A stretch of 28,438 nucleotides of DNA. Source: DASUPK01 sp033856335 (GTDB lineage: Bacteria; Actinomycetota; Thermoleophilia; Solirubrobacterales; 70-9). Under the pieces are notes generated by a model. It had not been told where the DNA came from and ran no database searches. It was given only the letters and a program-made list of their open reading frames with translations. Where the stretch lies: assembly GCA_033856335.1 (NCBI GenBank), contig JAWVFG010000010.1, positions 1-28,438 of the forward strand, read 5' to 3'. The translations under genes and the position numbers were made by a program. Within the stretch, counting starts at the first letter, position 1. Each line of letters starts with the position of its first letter. Below, one piece after another: positions 28,260-28,438 of the stretch.

Positions 28260-28438
28260 ATGCCGAGGCTCACTCCGCGGCTCTCCGCGGAAGACCACGT
28301 CGACGGCCCCGATCGAGCCGAGCTCGAGCTGGTCATGTACGGCGACTTCCAGTGCCCCTACTCCGCCGCCGCCTACCCGATCGTCCGCAGGGTCCGGGAC
28401 CAGCTGGCGGGGCGCCTGCTGTTCGGATTTCGGCACTT
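28260..28438 (+). CDS. DsbA-like thioredoxin-fold protein, N-terminal part (3' end outside window)
   Basis: The first 59 codons are visible. After a short hydrophilic start (MPRLTPRLSAEDHVDG) comes LELVMYGDFQCPYSAAAYPIVRRV, the strand-active-site-helix unit of DsbA/Thioredoxin_4 proteins, then a strand ending FGFRHF, also typical (usually FRHFPL). The active site reads CPYS instead of CPxC, so only one Cys is present; that suggests a monothiol, glutathione/mycothiol-dependent or non-redox role. No signal peptide is seen, so it is likely cytoplasmic. ATG 28260 lies 4 bases after the PfkB stop, suggesting one transcript. Truncated by the window edge. Confidence 0.8.
   Translation, partial: MPRLTPRLSAEDHVDGPDRAELELVMYGDFQCPYSAAAYPIVRRVRDQLAGRLLFGFRH

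Noticed and set aside
1..28438. Phage, transposon, CRISPR or tRNA signals
   Set aside because: No transposase/integrase motifs, spaced direct repeats, cloverleaf-like sequences or terminal inverted repeats were found on reading both strands.

Overview
The window is 28.4 kb of very GC-rich, tightly packed bacterial chromosome. Codon use is strongly G/C-ending, GTG and TTG starts are frequent, and most neighbouring genes overlap or lie within 30 bp. The gene families (a DUF2804 protein, an amicyanin-like cupredoxin, a Flp-like prepilin, ACAD11-type enzymes, a two-domain LolA-like secreted protein) and the many apparently leaderless genes suggest a high-GC actinobacterium. My best guess is class Thermoleophilia, order Solirubrobacterales. 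That placement rests on remembered family resemblance, not on a search. I see no tRNA, rRNA, CRISPR array, transposase or integrase, and no gene-free stretch over 300 bases.

Layout. 2-1677 (+): the end of a ThyX-like gene, a secreted cupredoxin with a sortase-like tail, and a VOC protein. 1678-2805 (-): a six-helix membrane protein, divergent from 2835-4659 (+), a saccharopine-dehydrogenase-like reductase and a zinc-ribbon membrane protein. 4649-6555 (-): a three-gene group of a small acidic protein, an SDR and a catalytically degenerate alpha/beta hydrolase. 6605-7300 (+): an orphan Flp-type prepilin-like protein. 7297-15851 (-): one run of eight genes: haloalkane dehalogenase, DUF2804, YihY/BrkB, LPG-synthase-TM/flippase-like, MFS exporter with a fused MarR-like domain, LolA-like secreted protein, ABC ATPase and ABC permease. 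15886-16851 (+): a sulfotransferase. 16909-18116 (+): an RpiB-like isomerase coupled to a RibD-C reductase.

18126-21576 holds the part I find most interesting. An acyl-CoA dehydrogenase of the ACAD10/11 type, an APH-like kinase and a HAD-like protein sit together. These are the three domains that animal ACAD10 carries on one polypeptide, so a 4-hydroxyacyl-CoA phosphorylation/elimination route is a reasonable hypothesis. Between the ACAD and the kinase lies a tiny two-gene cassette: an unrecognised 92-aa protein and a 45-aa ribbon-helix-helix protein, with repeated GATAGC palindromes. 21573-22412 (-): an EamA exporter. 22465-24913: a low-complexity membrane-anchored protein divergent from a histidine kinase and a receiver-only response regulator. 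24910-27302 (-): a quinone oxidoreductase coupled to a DEAD-box RNA helicase. 27314-28438 (+): a PfkB kinase and the start of a DsbA-like protein.

Regulation. Several genes have a TANNNT -10-like hexamer only 6-9 nt before the start codon, which predicts leaderless mRNAs. At two divergent junctions the opposing -10 elements overlap. At one (20949-20952) the two start codons themselves share a CATG palindrome. Three convergent pairs share their TAG stops inside a single CTAG.
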